Positions 23,345 through 32,804 of a stretch of 64,000 bases of DNA are shown piece by piece. The DNA comes from Candidatus Gastranaerophilales bacterium. GTDB taxonomy: Bacteria; Cyanobacteriota; Vampirovibrionia; Gastranaerophilales; Gastranaerophilaceae. How positions within the stretch are numbered: the stretch's first letter is position 1; each line of letters begins with the position of its first letter. The notes under the pieces were generated by a model. It worked only from the letters and a program-made list of their open reading frames with translations. It was not told the origin of the DNA and made no database searches. Made by a program: the position numbers and the translations under genes. The stretch covers positions 1 to 64,000 of the forward strand of contig CALUQH010000024.1 of NCBI GenBank assembly GCA_944322885.1, written 5' to 3'.

Positions 23345-25321
23345 ATGGTAGTAAAAAAGACAAACCTAATTGGTATAGCATTATTGCTTACTCTTGTGCT
23401 CACCCCTGTATCAACTGGATTTGCGCAAGGCGGTAATAATCTTGTTCAGCTTGATTTAAAACGTGCATCAAATGACTCCGTTAATGTAACATTATTTACC
23501 TCAAATTCTTATAATGACAATGTTCTTGTCAGGAAAAAATCCGATAATAAATACGTTATTTTAATCCCTAAGGTTCAAAGTTCGGGCTACAGTAACCCCA
23601 GCCTTTACGGTGTCAAAGATCTCGTTTCCAATATTGATGTCAAAACCGTTAATGATACAAGCGGAGGATATACAAAAGTTACTCTTATTACAACGAAACC
23701 TCTTGATATAAAGACAAGTACTCGTCAGAGCGGCCCTGTTACAGAAGAACAAAAAGAGTATAAAACTCTTATAGCCGAGGCAAACGCAATAAAAAATAAT
23801 ATTGCCAAACCACAGCAGCCTGTAAAACAAATACAGCCAAAAACAGAAATTACGGTTAATAAGGCTTCTGTTCAGCCGGAAAAAACTGTTCAAAATAAAA
23901 ATACAAATGCTTCAATAAAAGAACAGCCTAAAGAGCAACTTAAAGTAGTTCAAACAAAAGAACAACAGAAAAAAACATCAGTACAACCAAAATCTGAAAC
24001 CAAGCCCAATATTGAACTTAAAGAAATTTCTAATGACAATTTAGAAAGACAGGCAAGAAGAGAACATCTTGCCCAGCTTATAAAAGAAGTAAAGCAGGAA
24101 CAATTAGAAAAGCAGGTACCTGATGTCCCTATTACAGTCACGGATATCTCTTCAAATCAGCCTGCCGAGGTTAAAAATATTAACGAGATGCCAAAAATTG
24201 CCGGCAAGTCTGCTAATTCTTCCGTTAAAACAAAGATTAAAAATGTCTTTAATCGTATCCCTAAAAAATTTGGATTGATAACGGGTTCATTGTTTGTTCT
24301 TTTGATTTTGAGCAGATTTATCAAGGCACTGGCCGGTAATAATTCTGTAAAACAGACATCCGGACTTCAAAGCGGTATACGTTCGGCATCTGCGGCACAG
24401 AATAAAGATAAATACAGTAATATAACAAATAATAAAGAACTTTCATGGCAGGAAAAATATCAACAATACTTGGATGCTTCTGCCCGGCCTGTTTCCAGAG
24501 GTAAAAATAAAGGAAATTATACATTTATAAAAACTCCGGCACAGCCTGATGCAGTTGCTCAAAAACGTTCTGAGCTTGAAAAACTGCTGGAAGAAATGCC
24601 TGTTTATAATAATAATATTCAACCTGAAATTGTTGAAGATGTTCACAGTGAAGACACAGCAATCCAAAATACAATCAAATTTAAAGCATTTGATCATCAC
24701 AGACCGTCATTGCAGGCTACGGATCGTAACAAAGTAAAAAGCAGATTTAAAAAATATGAGGTTGAAATTCCTCTTCATGAGCAAAAAACAGTTGATCTCG
24801 GAACTTCTCCGCTTCATACAAACCCGAGAAGTTTGAAAGATGCAAACTTGAATATTGCGGATGTTGATAAAAACAGAATTAAGTACAAACCTACGGAATA
24901 CATAATGTCCTCTGTTGATGAATATTTTTCAATTCTGGATAAGGAACAAAAAGCAGCACCTGTAGTAGAGCAGCAGACAGTAATTCCGCAAATGCGTAAA
25001 ACGGGAATCGGAAAACAGACAAATCCGATTTCAAAATCTCATAATGAAACTAAATCTTCATATCTAAACAGCTTAATCATAAAATCGGGATATAATATTG
25101 ACGATAAAAAAGGTTTCTATATGGTTAACCTTGACGGGAAATCAGCTCTTATCGGAAAAGTAAATGATGAAATTACGGTATTGAAAAAGTATGATAAAGT
25201 TATAGACAAACCGGTTCAGGTAAGACATGATAATGCCAATGTATATATGGTCAAGGCTGAGGGCTTTAAGTCGCTTGTAGAAGTAAATGACGATAAAATG
25301 GGCGTTTTAATAGAGCTTTAA
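23345..25321 (+). CDS. AMIN-like envelope protein with one membrane segment
   Basis: A 658-residue protein. It has a signal peptide (~1-28, ending GFAQGG), then a domain (~30-125) resembling the AMIN fold of PilQ and AmiC (VQLDLKRASNDSVNVTLF; KVTLITTKPLDI). A long Gln/Lys/Pro-rich linker follows. A single hydrophobic segment at ~310-335 (KFGLITGSLFVLLILSRFI) would place a ~320-residue C-terminal part on the other side of the membrane. A small C-terminal domain (SYLNSLIIKSGYNIDD to the end) has strand-like repeats. It may bridge periplasm and cytoplasm, for example for pilus or export machinery. The solute-binding gene follows after 13 nt. Confidence 0.6.
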   Translation: MVVKKTNLIGIALLLTLVLTPVSTGFAQGGNNLVQLDLKRASNDSVNVTLFTSNSYNDNVLVRKKSDNKYVILIPKVQSSGYSNPSLYGVKDLVSNIDVKTVNDTSGGYTKVTLITTKPLDIKTSTRQSGPVTEEQKEYKTLIAEANAIKNNIAKPQQPVKQIQPKTEITVNKASVQPEKTVQNKNTNASIKEQPKEQLKVVQTKEQQKKTSVQPKSETKPNIELKEISNDNLERQARREHLAQLIKEVKQEQLEKQVPDVPITVTDISSNQPAEVKNINEMPKIAGKSANSSVKTKIKNVFNRIPKKFGLITGSLFVLLILSRFIKALAGNNSVKQTSGLQSGIRSASAAQNKDKYSNITNNKELSWQEKYQQYLDASARPVSRGKNKGNYTFIKTPAQPDAVAQKRSELEKLLEEMPVYNNNIQPEIVEDVHSEDTAIQNTIKFKAFDHHRPSLQATDRNKVKSRFKKYEVEIPLHEQKTVDLGTSPLHTNPRSLKDANLNIADVDKNRIKYKPTEYIMSSVDEYFSILDKEQKAAPVVEQQTVIPQMRKTGIGKQTNPISKSHNETKSSYLNSLIIKSGYNIDDKKGFYMVNLDGKSALIGKVNDEITVLKKYDKVIDKPVQVRHDNANVYMVKAEGFKSLVEVNDDKMGVLIEL

Positions 25322-25334
25322 AAAAGGATAATAA

Positions 25335-26474
25335 GTGAAAATACAAAAATATTTAAGGCTTGTAATTGTTTTAATAATGAGTTTATTTTTCATGTGCGGT
25401 TGTGCTACAAAAGATAACAGGACCGCAATTGAGTTTGCAAGCTGGGGCTCAAAGTCGGAAATTGATATTTTAGAGCCGCTCTTATCTGATTTCGAAAAAG
25501 AAAATCCTGAAATTAAAGTTGAATTTATGCATATTCCCCAGAATTATTTTCAGAAAATTCATTTGCTTTTTGCATCAAATACTGCACCGGATGTTATTTT
25601 TATTAATAATCTATATCTTCCGGTTTATGCAAATGCAGGAGTTTTGGAGCCTATAAATATTTCTGAAAATAAATTTTATAAACAGGCATTGGATGCTTTG
25701 AGTTTTGAAGGACAGTTATATGCGGTTCCTAGAGATGTTTCTGACCTTGTGATTTTTTATAACAAAGATATGTTTGATAATAAAAATGTCACATATCCTA
25801 AAAAGGGGTGGACATTTGAAGATTTTCTTGAAACGGCAGAAAAACTTACCGATAAAAATACTTTCGGGATAAGTTTTGAGGAAGATCCATTGTTTTACCT
25901 CCCTTATTTGATGAGCAACGGCGGTGGAATTCTGCCTGAAGAAATAAACAAAGCAGAGAGTCAGAAGGCGTTGAATTTTTATGCGGATTTAAGAAAAAAA
26001 TACCATGTTGCACCTAAAAAAAGTGAAAGTGCCAGTGCTACAATGGCTCAGATGTTTCTGCAGGAACGTTTGGGAATGTATTTGTCGGGACGCTGGATGG
26101 TTCCTAAAATACGTCAAGATGCTCAATTTGACTGGGATATTGTTGAGTTTCCAAAAGGAACTAAAGGCAGTATAGTTCAGCTTGACGCTTCCGGATGGGC
26201 CATCGCAAAATCTTCCAAACATAAGAAAGAAGCATTAAAACTTGTTCAATATCTGTCATCTCAAAAAAGTATCGAAGATTTTACAAAAAGCGGGCTTATT
26301 GTTCCTGCACGTGAAGATGTCGCAAATTCTTCCGTTTTCTTAGACGGGCAAAAACCTGAAAATGCAAAAATATTTCTGGATATTATCCCAAGCTCAAAGC
26401 CAACGCCTGTGACGGTTGATTATAGAGAGATTATAGATAAATTAAAAACAGATATGGAGCCGAGATTTAATTAG
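25335..26474 (+). CDS. Extracellular solute-binding lipoprotein, sugar type (orphan)
   Basis: A 379-residue family-1 solute-binding protein. The lipobox is FMCGC with Cys ~23. The fold is visible in AIEFASWGSKSEIDILEPLL, FEKENPEIKVEF, APDVIFINN, GQLYAVPRDVSDLVIFYNKD, the LSGRWMVPKIR helix and GWAIAKSSKHKKEALKLVQY. In other bacteria such proteins deliver sugars or oligosaccharides to an ABC permease. No permease or ATPase of that kind is here, so it is an orphan or serves a distant transporter. The GTG start follows AAAAAGGA by ~7 nt. It is coupled to the AMIN-like gene. Confidence 0.88.
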   Translation: MKIQKYLRLVIVLIMSLFFMCGCATKDNRTAIEFASWGSKSEIDILEPLLSDFEKENPEIKVEFMHIPQNYFQKIHLLFASNTAPDVIFINNLYLPVYANAGVLEPINISENKFYKQALDALSFEGQLYAVPRDVSDLVIFYNKDMFDNKNVTYPKKGWTFEDFLETAEKLTDKNTFGISFEEDPLFYLPYLMSNGGGILPEEINKAESQKALNFYADLRKKYHVAPKKSESASATMAQMFLQERLGMYLSGRWMVPKIRQDAQFDWDIVEFPKGTKGSIVQLDASGWAIAKSSKHKKEALKLVQYLSSQKSIEDFTKSGLIVPAREDVANSSVFLDGQKPENAKIFLDIIPSSKPTPVTVDYREIIDKLKTDMEPRFN

Positions 26475-26490
26475 CATATTTGTAAACTGA

Positions 26491-26518
26491 TTGAAAAATG
26501 TATAAAAATCTGTATAAT
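26491..26518 (+). promoter_or_regulatory. Promoter of the FliI/YscN-type ATPase, leaderless type
   Basis: TTGAAA (26491-26496), a 16-bp spacer and TATAAT (26513-26518), which ends 7 nt before the ATG at 26526. The predicted start site falls on or next to the A of the ATG. Confidence 0.65.
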
Positions 26519-26525
26519 AAGAAGT

Positions 26526-27872
26526 ATGGAAGGTTTGGATACAAGCAGGCTTGATGAGCTTAAAAACAGGGTTAAAAATAAGCTTGATGAAACAGAATTG
26601 TTTACCTATAAAGGCAGTGTTTCAAAACTTTTGGGTTTGACTGTAGAAGTTAAATTGCCAGGACTCAAAGTTGGAGATTTATGTTATATAGAAACTAAAG
26701 ACGGACGTAAAAAACCTGCGGAAGTTCAAGCTTTTAAAGGTGAAGCTGCTCAATTACTTTTGCTTTATGACGGAGAAGGTATTGGACAGGGCAGTCTTGT
26801 TACATCTACGGGAAAGCCTATTATTATTCCTGTTGGCGACTTCCTTTTGGGAAGGCTTATTAATCCTATGGGAGAACCGATTGACGGAAAACCTCTTGAT
26901 ACGACTGGAGCAATGTGGCGCGCTGTTGAAGGACCTCCGCCGGGGCCTTTTGAAAGACCTATTATTACGGAAGTGTTTTCAACAGGCGTAAGAGCAATTG
27001 ACAGCTGTATGACTATGGGCTGCGGTCAGCGTTTAGGTTTGTTTGCAGGTTCAGGTGTCGGTAAAAGTACGCTTCTGGGGATGATTGCGAGAAATTCAGA
27101 TGCCGATGTAAACGTTGTTGCATTAATCGGAGAACGCGGTCGTGAAGTTAAAGAATTTGTAGAAGATGCACTTGGCGAGCAAGGTATGGCCAAATCTGTT
27201 CTGGTTTGTTCAACAGGAGATCAGCCGCCTCTTATTCGTCAAAAAGCTCTGCTTACAGCAACTGCTGTGTGTGAATATTTCAGAGATCAAGGGAAAAAGG
27301 TTTTCTTAATGACAGATACTGTCACACGTTGTGCTATGGCGGGCCGCGAGGTCGGTTTGTCACTCGGGGAACCGCCTACAATGAAAGGTTATCCCCCCTC
27401 TATTTTTTCATGGCTTCAAAAAGTTCTTGAACGTGCCGGAAATAGCCCTAAAGGTTCAATTACCGCTTTATATACTGTATTGATGGAAGGGGATGATATA
27501 TCTGATCCTATTGTAGATATTGTAAGAGGTATTGTAGACGGGCACATTTTCTTGTCAAGAAAGGTTGCTGAGATGAACCATTATCCTGCAATTGATGTTC
27601 TGGGCAGTATCTCAAGGCTTATGTCGTCTATTGTTACTCCGGAACACAGGGAAGCGGCAGGTAAGATGCGTGCAATTATGGCATTGTACAGAGAAAATAA
27701 GGATTTGATTGATGTAGGTATGTATCAGCCAGGAACAAATCCCAGACTTGATACCGCAATTGAGATGATGCCAAAAATTAATGCTTTTCTTCAGCAGAGA
27801 ACATCGGATATAGTAAGTATGGAAACTACTATAAGTACACTTGTTGATATGATGAAAGATGTTCAAATTTAA
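26526..27872 (+). CDS. FliI/YscN-type type III export ATPase
   Basis: A 448-residue member of the FliI/YscN/SctN family, which unfolds and feeds substrates to a flagellar or type III export gate. Landmarks are the Walker A LFAGSGVGKSTLLGMIA, LIGERGREVKEFVED, CSTGDQPPLIRQKA, the Walker B strand KVFLMTDTVTRCAMAGREVG, GEPPTMKGYPPSIFSWLQ and LSRKVAEMNHYPAIDVLGS. The last two separate it from F1/V1 ATPases. No fliH, fliJ or gate genes are adjacent; neighbours are a sugar-binding lipoprotein and a ZIP transporter. A partner FlhA-type domain is encoded 12 kb away. The promoter suggests a leaderless mRNA. Confidence 0.93.
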   Translation: MEGLDTSRLDELKNRVKNKLDETELFTYKGSVSKLLGLTVEVKLPGLKVGDLCYIETKDGRKKPAEVQAFKGEAAQLLLLYDGEGIGQGSLVTSTGKPIIIPVGDFLLGRLINPMGEPIDGKPLDTTGAMWRAVEGPPPGPFERPIITEVFSTGVRAIDSCMTMGCGQRLGLFAGSGVGKSTLLGMIARNSDADVNVVALIGERGREVKEFVEDALGEQGMAKSVLVCSTGDQPPLIRQKALLTATAVCEYFRDQGKKVFLMTDTVTRCAMAGREVGLSLGEPPTMKGYPPSIFSWLQKVLERAGNSPKGSITALYTVLMEGDDISDPIVDIVRGIVDGHIFLSRKVAEMNHYPAIDVLGSISRLMSSIVTPEHREAAGKMRAIMALYRENKDLIDVGMYQPGTNPRLDTAIEMMPKINAFLQQRTSDIVSMETTISTLVDMMKDVQI

Positions 27873-27920
27873 TATTAATTTATTTTGTGGTACAATTTCT
27901 CTGAAAGGAAATATTTAATT

Positions 27921-28721
27921 ATGAATTTACCGCAGAATGTCGTCCCCGCTTTATTAATTACCCTGTTTGCAGGTTTGTCTACTGCAATAGGCGGTGCTAT
28001 TGCTTTTATCGTCAAAAAAGATAATCTGAAGGCACTTTCTGTAGGATTGGGATTTTCTGCAGGTGTTATGATTTTTGTTTCCTTTATGGATATGATTCCC
28101 GAGGCTGAGAAACTCTTGTCGGTGAATTTCCCTAATACCTCTCAGTGGCTTGCTTATGCAGGGTTTATAATAGGTTTGATTGTCGCAATTCTTATTGACT
28201 ATTTTCTCCCTGACCATATTGATACTGATGATGTTTTGCACCCTGACGAACCTTCACACAGAGATTACAAAATTAAGCGGGCAGGGATTTTTACGGCTAT
28301 TGCAATTTGTGTTCACAATTTCCCTGAGGGTATGGCAACTTTTTTCACTACTACTCAAAATATTACACTCGGGCTTTCGGTTGGTATTGCTATTGCTATT
28401 CATAATATTCCGGAAGGTATTTCGGTTGCTTTGCCTATGTATCATGTTACGGGCAAAAAACGCTACGCAATGCTTTATGCGGCATTGTCAGGTATAACGG
28501 AACCAATAGGGGCTCTTGTTGGGATGTTTATTTTTGGATTATTCCTTCCGCAGGCTTTAATAGGTGTTTTGATGGCAGCAGTTGCAGGTATTATGATTTA
28601 TATTTCATTTGATACGCTATTACCGTTGGCTAAAGAATACGGCGACTGGCACCAGTCAATTGTCGGGATTATTTCGGGAATTCTTGTTATATGGGTAAGT
28701 TTAATTTTAATCGGCGGTTAG
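27921..28721 (+). CDS. zupT: ZIP-family divalent metal transporter
   Basis: A 266-residue membrane protein importing Zn2+ and similar ions. It has about eight membrane segments. The metal-site helices TM4 and TM5 carry HNFPEGMATF and HNIPEGISVALP, diagnostic of ZupT-type ZIPs, and GFSAGVMIFVSFMDMIPEA marks TM2. A short acidic, His-containing loop (DYFLPDHIDTDDVLHPDE) could bind metal. The ATG at 27921 is chosen because AAAGGA precedes it and a TACAAT box lies upstream. The next gene starts 1 nt after the stop. Confidence 0.93.
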   Translation: MNLPQNVVPALLITLFAGLSTAIGGAIAFIVKKDNLKALSVGLGFSAGVMIFVSFMDMIPEAEKLLSVNFPNTSQWLAYAGFIIGLIVAILIDYFLPDHIDTDDVLHPDEPSHRDYKIKRAGIFTAIAICVHNFPEGMATFFTTTQNITLGLSVGIAIAIHNIPEGISVALPMYHVTGKKRYAMLYAALSGITEPIGALVGMFIFGLFLPQALIGVLMAAVAGIMIYISFDTLLPLAKEYGDWHQSIVGIISGILVIWVSLILIGG

Positions 28722-28722
28722 T

Positions 28723-29793
28723 ATGGTAAATTTATCGAATTTGTTTGATATCGGGAGAAATCTTTATGCGCTGCCTGCTTATAACAGTAGAAGCGGCCTT
28801 GCTCCTATACCTTTACGTTATTTTTTTGAATTAACTTACAGGTGTAATCTTCAGTGTCCTTATTGTTATGTCGGGGATGACAGAAAAAAAGATGAACTGA
28901 CGACTGACGAGTGGTTTAAAATTATTGATCAAATTCCCTGGTATTCTTTTGTTACGCTAGTAGGCGGAGAACCGTTAATAAGAAAAGATTTTATTGATAT
29001 TTTAATGAAAACTTCCAAAAAAACTTTTGGAAAACTCAATGTTGTTTCAAACGGTATTTTAATTAATGATGAAATTATTGATGCATTTATAAAAAGTAAA
29101 ATGATGCTTTTGTCTGTGTCTCTGGACGGTTACGGCAAAAATCATGATATAAATCGTGCAAAAGACGGCATCTGGGATAAAATTATGAACAATTTTGATA
29201 ATATGAATTCCCGCAAAAAACGCCCGATGGTTGATATTAAAACAATTGTTCTTGAAAATAATCTTGACGATTTAGTGAAACTTTATAAAATGTGTGACGA
29301 AAAGAAATTTAATTTTCTTTCGATTTCTTTTTTGAGAAATAATAATTTGAAACAAAATTCTGTTTTATTCGATAGTTTTGTCCCTGAATTTAATGCGAAT
29401 TATCCAATAGAAAAATATTTTGATATGGAGCATTTTAAAGAAGTATACAGGGAACTTGAAAGTTTAAGCAAAAAATCAAAAGTTAAAATCAGATTTTCTC
29501 CGAAATTTGAGTATTCAAATAATCCGCTTGCTAAGATTGAGGAATTTTTCAATACTCCTGCGGACAAACCTGTATCAGAGATTTATAAGCCGTGTATGTA
29601 TCCGTATTCCAATATGATGATAAATCCGCAGGGAGATGTTTATCCTTGTCTTTCTCAAAAAATCGGGAACGTTAAGGATATGCCTTTGAAGGATGTGTTT
29701 AACCTTCCGCATTACAGGTGTTTCAGAAAAAATTTAAAGGCTTCAAAGGTATTTGGCGCCTGTCAGATGTGCTGTGAACTGATTGTAAAATAG
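28723..29793 (+). CDS. Radical SAM/SPASM protein
   Basis: A 356-residue radical SAM enzyme. The cluster motif is CNLQCPYC (~residues 40-47), then LVGGEPLIRKDF. The C-terminal SPASM-like region has Cys in KPCMYPYSNM, GDVYPCLSQKIG and GACQMCCE, fitting one or two auxiliary [4Fe-4S] clusters. The family includes peptide-modifying and cofactor-maturing enzymes, but no precursor peptide is evident nearby. It starts 1 nt after zupT and ends before a ~230 bp regulatory gap. Confidence 0.85.
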   Translation: MVNLSNLFDIGRNLYALPAYNSRSGLAPIPLRYFFELTYRCNLQCPYCYVGDDRKKDELTTDEWFKIIDQIPWYSFVTLVGGEPLIRKDFIDILMKTSKKTFGKLNVVSNGILINDEIIDAFIKSKMMLLSVSLDGYGKNHDINRAKDGIWDKIMNNFDNMNSRKKRPMVDIKTIVLENNLDDLVKLYKMCDEKKFNFLSISFLRNNNLKQNSVLFDSFVPEFNANYPIEKYFDMEHFKEVYRELESLSKKSKVKIRFSPKFEYSNNPLAKIEEFFNTPADKPVSEIYKPCMYPYSNMMINPQGDVYPCLSQKIGNVKDMPLKDVFNLPHYRCFRKNLKASKVFGACQMCCELIVK

Positions 29794-29882
29794 CTTCACA
29801 AGGTACGTCAGGAGATATTTTTATCTGTCATTTTCATAATAAATGCATGGAGTTATTATTTTGTGTTTGGTCAATCATAATA

Positions 29883-29916
29883 TATGCATGAAAACATGGA
29901 TATGAATTCATGCATA
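29883..29916. repeat. Inverted repeat upstream of the phage-like region
   Basis: TATGCATGAA (29883-29892) and TTCATGCATA (29907-29916) form a perfect 10-bp inverted repeat with a 14-nt gap. It lies ~35 bp upstream of a TATACT box (29951-29956) and could be an operator. The rest of the 29794-30026 gap holds a weak stem (GTGGTTAA with TTTACCAC, 29963-30004) and no gene. Confidence 0.45.
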
Positions 29917-30026
29917 CATAAGTGTGGACTTTTCAAATTTTTAAAATACGTTATACTGAAAATGTGGTTAAGGTTCACGCCCAAAGACGGCAAAATTGTT
30001 TACCACGCGGGTTAGGGGATAGTAGT

Positions 30027-30407
30027 ATGGGTTATATACACTGCTGCGGTGCTCTGCATAAGACAAGAACTTTTCGTCTTGTTCCGCAGGATAATTTTGT
30101 TGTGTGTGAACTTGATTATCTGGCAAAATGTCCTGTGTGCGGGCATACCGTTGTTCAGCTTACAAGAATTGATGATAGTGATAATATTTCTATTGTCAGG
30201 AAAGTTAACAAGAAAGCAAAAATATTTTTTGAAAAGTTAAAAAATTTTATTTTATATGAAATTCGTTCAATTAATTATAACAAGATAAATACAGGAAAAT
30301 TTTACCTTAATTATAATGAATTCGGTGTAAAAAAAAGATGCTATTCAAATTTGAGAACATTAAAAATTGGATTGGCAGAAAATAAAGACCTGAAAATAAA
30401 TCCTTAA
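30027..30407 (+). CDS. Zinc-ribbon protein at the edge of the phage-like cluster
   Basis: A 126-residue protein with HCCGALHKTRTF near the start and KCPVCGH (~residues 33-39), giving a CC...CxxC zinc site. The second half is basic and Tyr/Asn-rich. I use the ATG at 30027, since the region upstream in frame looks non-coding and contains the promoter. It is similar in kind to small phage-encoded zinc proteins but cannot be assigned. A strong terminator follows, separating it from the structural genes. Confidence 0.5.
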   Translation: MGYIHCCGALHKTRTFRLVPQDNFVVCELDYLAKCPVCGHTVVQLTRIDDSDNISIVRKVNKKAKIFFEKLKNFILYEIRSINYNKINTGKFYLNYNEFGVKKRCYSNLRTLKIGLAENKDLKINP

Positions 30408-30423
30408 AATTATCTTACTCTCT

Positions 30424-30450
30424 GGGCGGATTACCCGCCCTCTTTTTTTT
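30424..30450 (+). terminator. Terminator
   Basis: GGGCGG / CCGCCC stem with a 5-nt loop and an eight-base T-run. It is GC-rich against an AT-rich background. Confidence 0.88.
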
Positions 30451-30531
30451 GAACGGAATTATTATGAATGAATTTTTAATATTTTTTAGTACGCTGAATG
30501 TAAAAATTTAAACATAAAGGGATTAAGAACA

Positions 30532-30786
30532 ATGATACTATCTCCAAGAGAAGAAAAAGTATTGTCTTTGGTCGCACTAGGGTATTCCGATAAACAAATA
30601 GCAGTAAAATTAGGCATATCATACGGAACAGTAAGAAATCATGTAGATAAGGCGGTTTTGAAATTGAATGCCCAGAACCGGACACATGCGGTGATGATTT
30701 ATAAGTTTATGAAAAAAGACTGGTTAGAGGAATTTTATGAAGCGAATAATAATACATTGGAGCGCGGGAGTATATTATCCGACTGA
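30532..30786 (+). CDS. Single-domain LuxR/GerE-type HTH regulator
   Basis: An 84-residue protein that is essentially one LuxR-type HTH: LSPREEKVLSLVALGYSDKQ, then IAVKLGISYGTVRNHVDKAVLKL. There is no receiver or autoinducer domain. It overlaps the start of the amidase gene by 50 nt, so the two are likely co-transcribed and co-evolved. It may control the lysis or particle genes. Such small LuxR-type proteins occur in phages of several phyla. Confidence 0.8.
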   Translation: MILSPREEKVLSLVALGYSDKQIAVKLGISYGTVRNHVDKAVLKLNAQNRTHAVMIYKFMKKDWLEEFYEANNNTLERGSILSD

Positions 30787-31228
30787 ATTTGAAAAAGAAC
30801 ATTATCATTTTTTGGTTGACAAAGACGGCAATGTTCATAATGGCAAATTTAAGCCTGAGGATAATGAATTTTGCAAAGTCGGAAAATATGCTGCACACAC
30901 AGGCGGCGGAAATACCGGAAGTATAGGAGTTGCATTGTGTGCAATGGCAGGATTTAAAAATAAAAATTCTGTTGGTAATTATCCGATTTTAAAAAAGCAG
31001 TTTGAAAGTGCAATGGAATTTTGTGCAAAGCTTTGCAGGAAGTACAAAATAGATGTTACACCGCAGACTGTAATGACACATTACGAGTTTGGAGTAAAAA
31101 ATCCAAAGACAACATCTGCCGGAAAAATTGATATTATATATCTCCCGTCTTATCCATGGGTTGCGCAGGAGGAAATAGGCAGTTTTATTCGTTCAAAAAT
31201 TAAATGGTATATGGTAAAGGGGGTATAA
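30737..31228 (+). CDS. N-acetylmuramoyl-L-alanine amidase (phage-type endolysin)
   Basis: A 163-residue single-domain amidase of the T7-lysozyme/PGRP fold. It cleaves the bond between MurNAc and L-Ala in peptidoglycan. Zinc ligands are likely His in IIHWSAG (~7), His in VMTHYEFGV (~117) and a distal Cys or Asp equivalent. AAHTGGGNTGSIGVALCAM is the conserved central strand. There is no signal peptide, as is usual for a holin-released endolysin. It is the first structural or lysis gene of the cluster and abuts the tail accessory gene. Confidence 0.85.
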   Translation: MKRIIIHWSAGVYYPTEFEKEHYHFLVDKDGNVHNGKFKPEDNEFCKVGKYAAHTGGGNTGSIGVALCAMAGFKNKNSVGNYPILKKQFESAMEFCAKLCRKYKIDVTPQTVMTHYEFGVKNPKTTSAGKIDIIYLPSYPWVAQEEIGSFIRSKIKWYMVKGV

Positions 31229-31232
31229 ACCT

Positions 31233-32741
31233 ATGGAAGTTTCTTACTATAATTTGGCCGGCGGAATAAATCAGTCGTTGACAAAGACAGAACTCGGGCT
31301 TGATACAAAAAAGATTTATTGGACAGATTCTGAGAATGTCGAAATATTTCAAAACAGGGGTATTATCAGACAGAATGGTAATTCTATATTTACAACGGTT
31401 GAAGAAGAAATTACGGGAATTGCCGAAATGTCTGCTTATGATAAGAGTAAGCTTGTTATAACAACGATTTCAGGGAAAATTTATATTTATAATGAAGTTA
31501 CAGCTGAAAAAATTCTTGTTGATAAAACTCTTACCGGAGTAAAGCCTGTATTTTTAAACTTTTTAAACGGCATACTTATAATGAGCGAGAGTGACGGGTT
31601 ATTTTACATTAAGAATAACAGCTCTTATGAAGTTGTAGACTGTAATTTAAAAGATCTGTCAGATAATGTTTTAACCGGCGGGGTCCTTGCAGTTTATAAA
31701 GGAAGAGTCTGGGTCGCAAAGGATGCAACAATTTATTACTCGGCTCTCGGTACATACAATGATTTTACAACTGAAAATGATGCAGGGTATATAAACGAAT
31801 TTCATACAGACACCGGTTCTATTACGGCCTTGAAAATGTATAAAGATTATCTTGCGATTTATAAAAAAGACAGTGTTTATCTATTGACAGGAACCAGCCC
31901 TGATGATTTTGCAATTACTCTGTTTGCAAATAAAGGAGCTGTGGCCCCTAAAGCTATAGCAAATGTTGAAAATAAACAATACTTTTTGAGCAACGGAATT
32001 TTTGCTCTTGAACAGGTTGGAGAACTAAACCAAATTCAGCTGGGGAACGAAATATCTTTGAAAATCAAAGAAGAATTTTCGTCTTTCGGAAAACTTGAAA
32101 ATACAATTTGTCTTCATTATGAAGCGAAAAGTCAGATGTGGTATTTCTTCCCTTATGCTGATGATGATTATTTTCATACGATATGGATAAATGACTATGT
32201 TAATAAGGCCTGGTACAAGCGTGTTGTGCCGCAAAATATTGTAACTGCCTGTATTTATGACGGAAATGTTTATACGGCAGACAGTTCAGGAAATATTTAC
32301 AGAGAAGATTTTGGGACAACTTTTAACGGTCAGGTTATTAAATTTATGTGGAAATCGCCGTTTCTTGCAATTACAAATGCTCACCACAGAAAAATGATAG
32401 ATGAGTTTTATTTTCTGCTTGATACAGAAAATGATAATGATTTTAATTTTTCTGTATATAAAGATTATGATAGTGAAATAGCCGATGATCCGGAAAGAAT
32501 TTATTCTGTACATCCGGAACATTTGATATGGGCGGATGAAACAACATCAGAAAGTCTTCCATGCCACTGGGCTAAAGATGATGAAAGTTATCCGGTTTGG
32601 CCGGTAAACAAAGATACTATGGAAAAAGCCGAGATATCTGAGTCAAACTACTCAATACAGCTTTGTGTATCAGGGGAAAATTCCGGTCAGTCATGCGCTA
32701 TTATAGGTCTTCAATTCAGAGAAATTTATAATGATGACTAA
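31233..32741 (+). CDS. Podovirus-type tail accessory/stabilisation protein (P22 gp10-like)
   Basis: A 502-residue protein, all-beta in appearance. It has an N-terminal GGINQSLTKTELGLDTK and repeated blade-like segments (GKIYIYNEVT; LAIYKKDSVYLLTGTSPD; KQYFLSNGIFALEQVGE). Position, length (P22 gp10 is ~470) and the opening segment fit the head-completion/tail-needle hub of P22-like podoviruses. I could not check this by structure, so the name is an inference. It starts 4 nt after the amidase stop. Confidence 0.6.
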   Translation: MEVSYYNLAGGINQSLTKTELGLDTKKIYWTDSENVEIFQNRGIIRQNGNSIFTTVEEEITGIAEMSAYDKSKLVITTISGKIYIYNEVTAEKILVDKTLTGVKPVFLNFLNGILIMSESDGLFYIKNNSSYEVVDCNLKDLSDNVLTGGVLAVYKGRVWVAKDATIYYSALGTYNDFTTENDAGYINEFHTDTGSITALKMYKDYLAIYKKDSVYLLTGTSPDDFAITLFANKGAVAPKAIANVENKQYFLSNGIFALEQVGELNQIQLGNEISLKIKEEFSSFGKLENTICLHYEAKSQMWYFFPYADDDYFHTIWINDYVNKAWYKRVVPQNIVTACIYDGNVYTADSSGNIYREDFGTTFNGQVIKFMWKSPFLAITNAHHRKMIDEFYFLLDTENDNDFNFSVYKDYDSEIADDPERIYSVHPEHLIWADETTSESLPCHWAKDDESYPVWPVNKDTMEKAEISESNYSIQLCVSGENSGQSCAIIGLQFREIYNDD

Positions 32742-32804
32742 TTATTTTTGAATATTTGCACTACTCATATTTATACTAGTTTAACAAAAGAAAGGAAACA
32801 AAAA

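Noticed and set aside
26526-27872. F1 or V-type ATPase subunit for the 26.5-kb ATPase
   Set aside because: GEPPTMKGYPPS and KVAEMNHYPAIDVL are specific to the FliI/YscN branch.
29922-30026. Longer start for the zinc-ribbon gene at 30027
   Set aside because: The extra 35 codons cover the promoter box and a stem and lack protein character.
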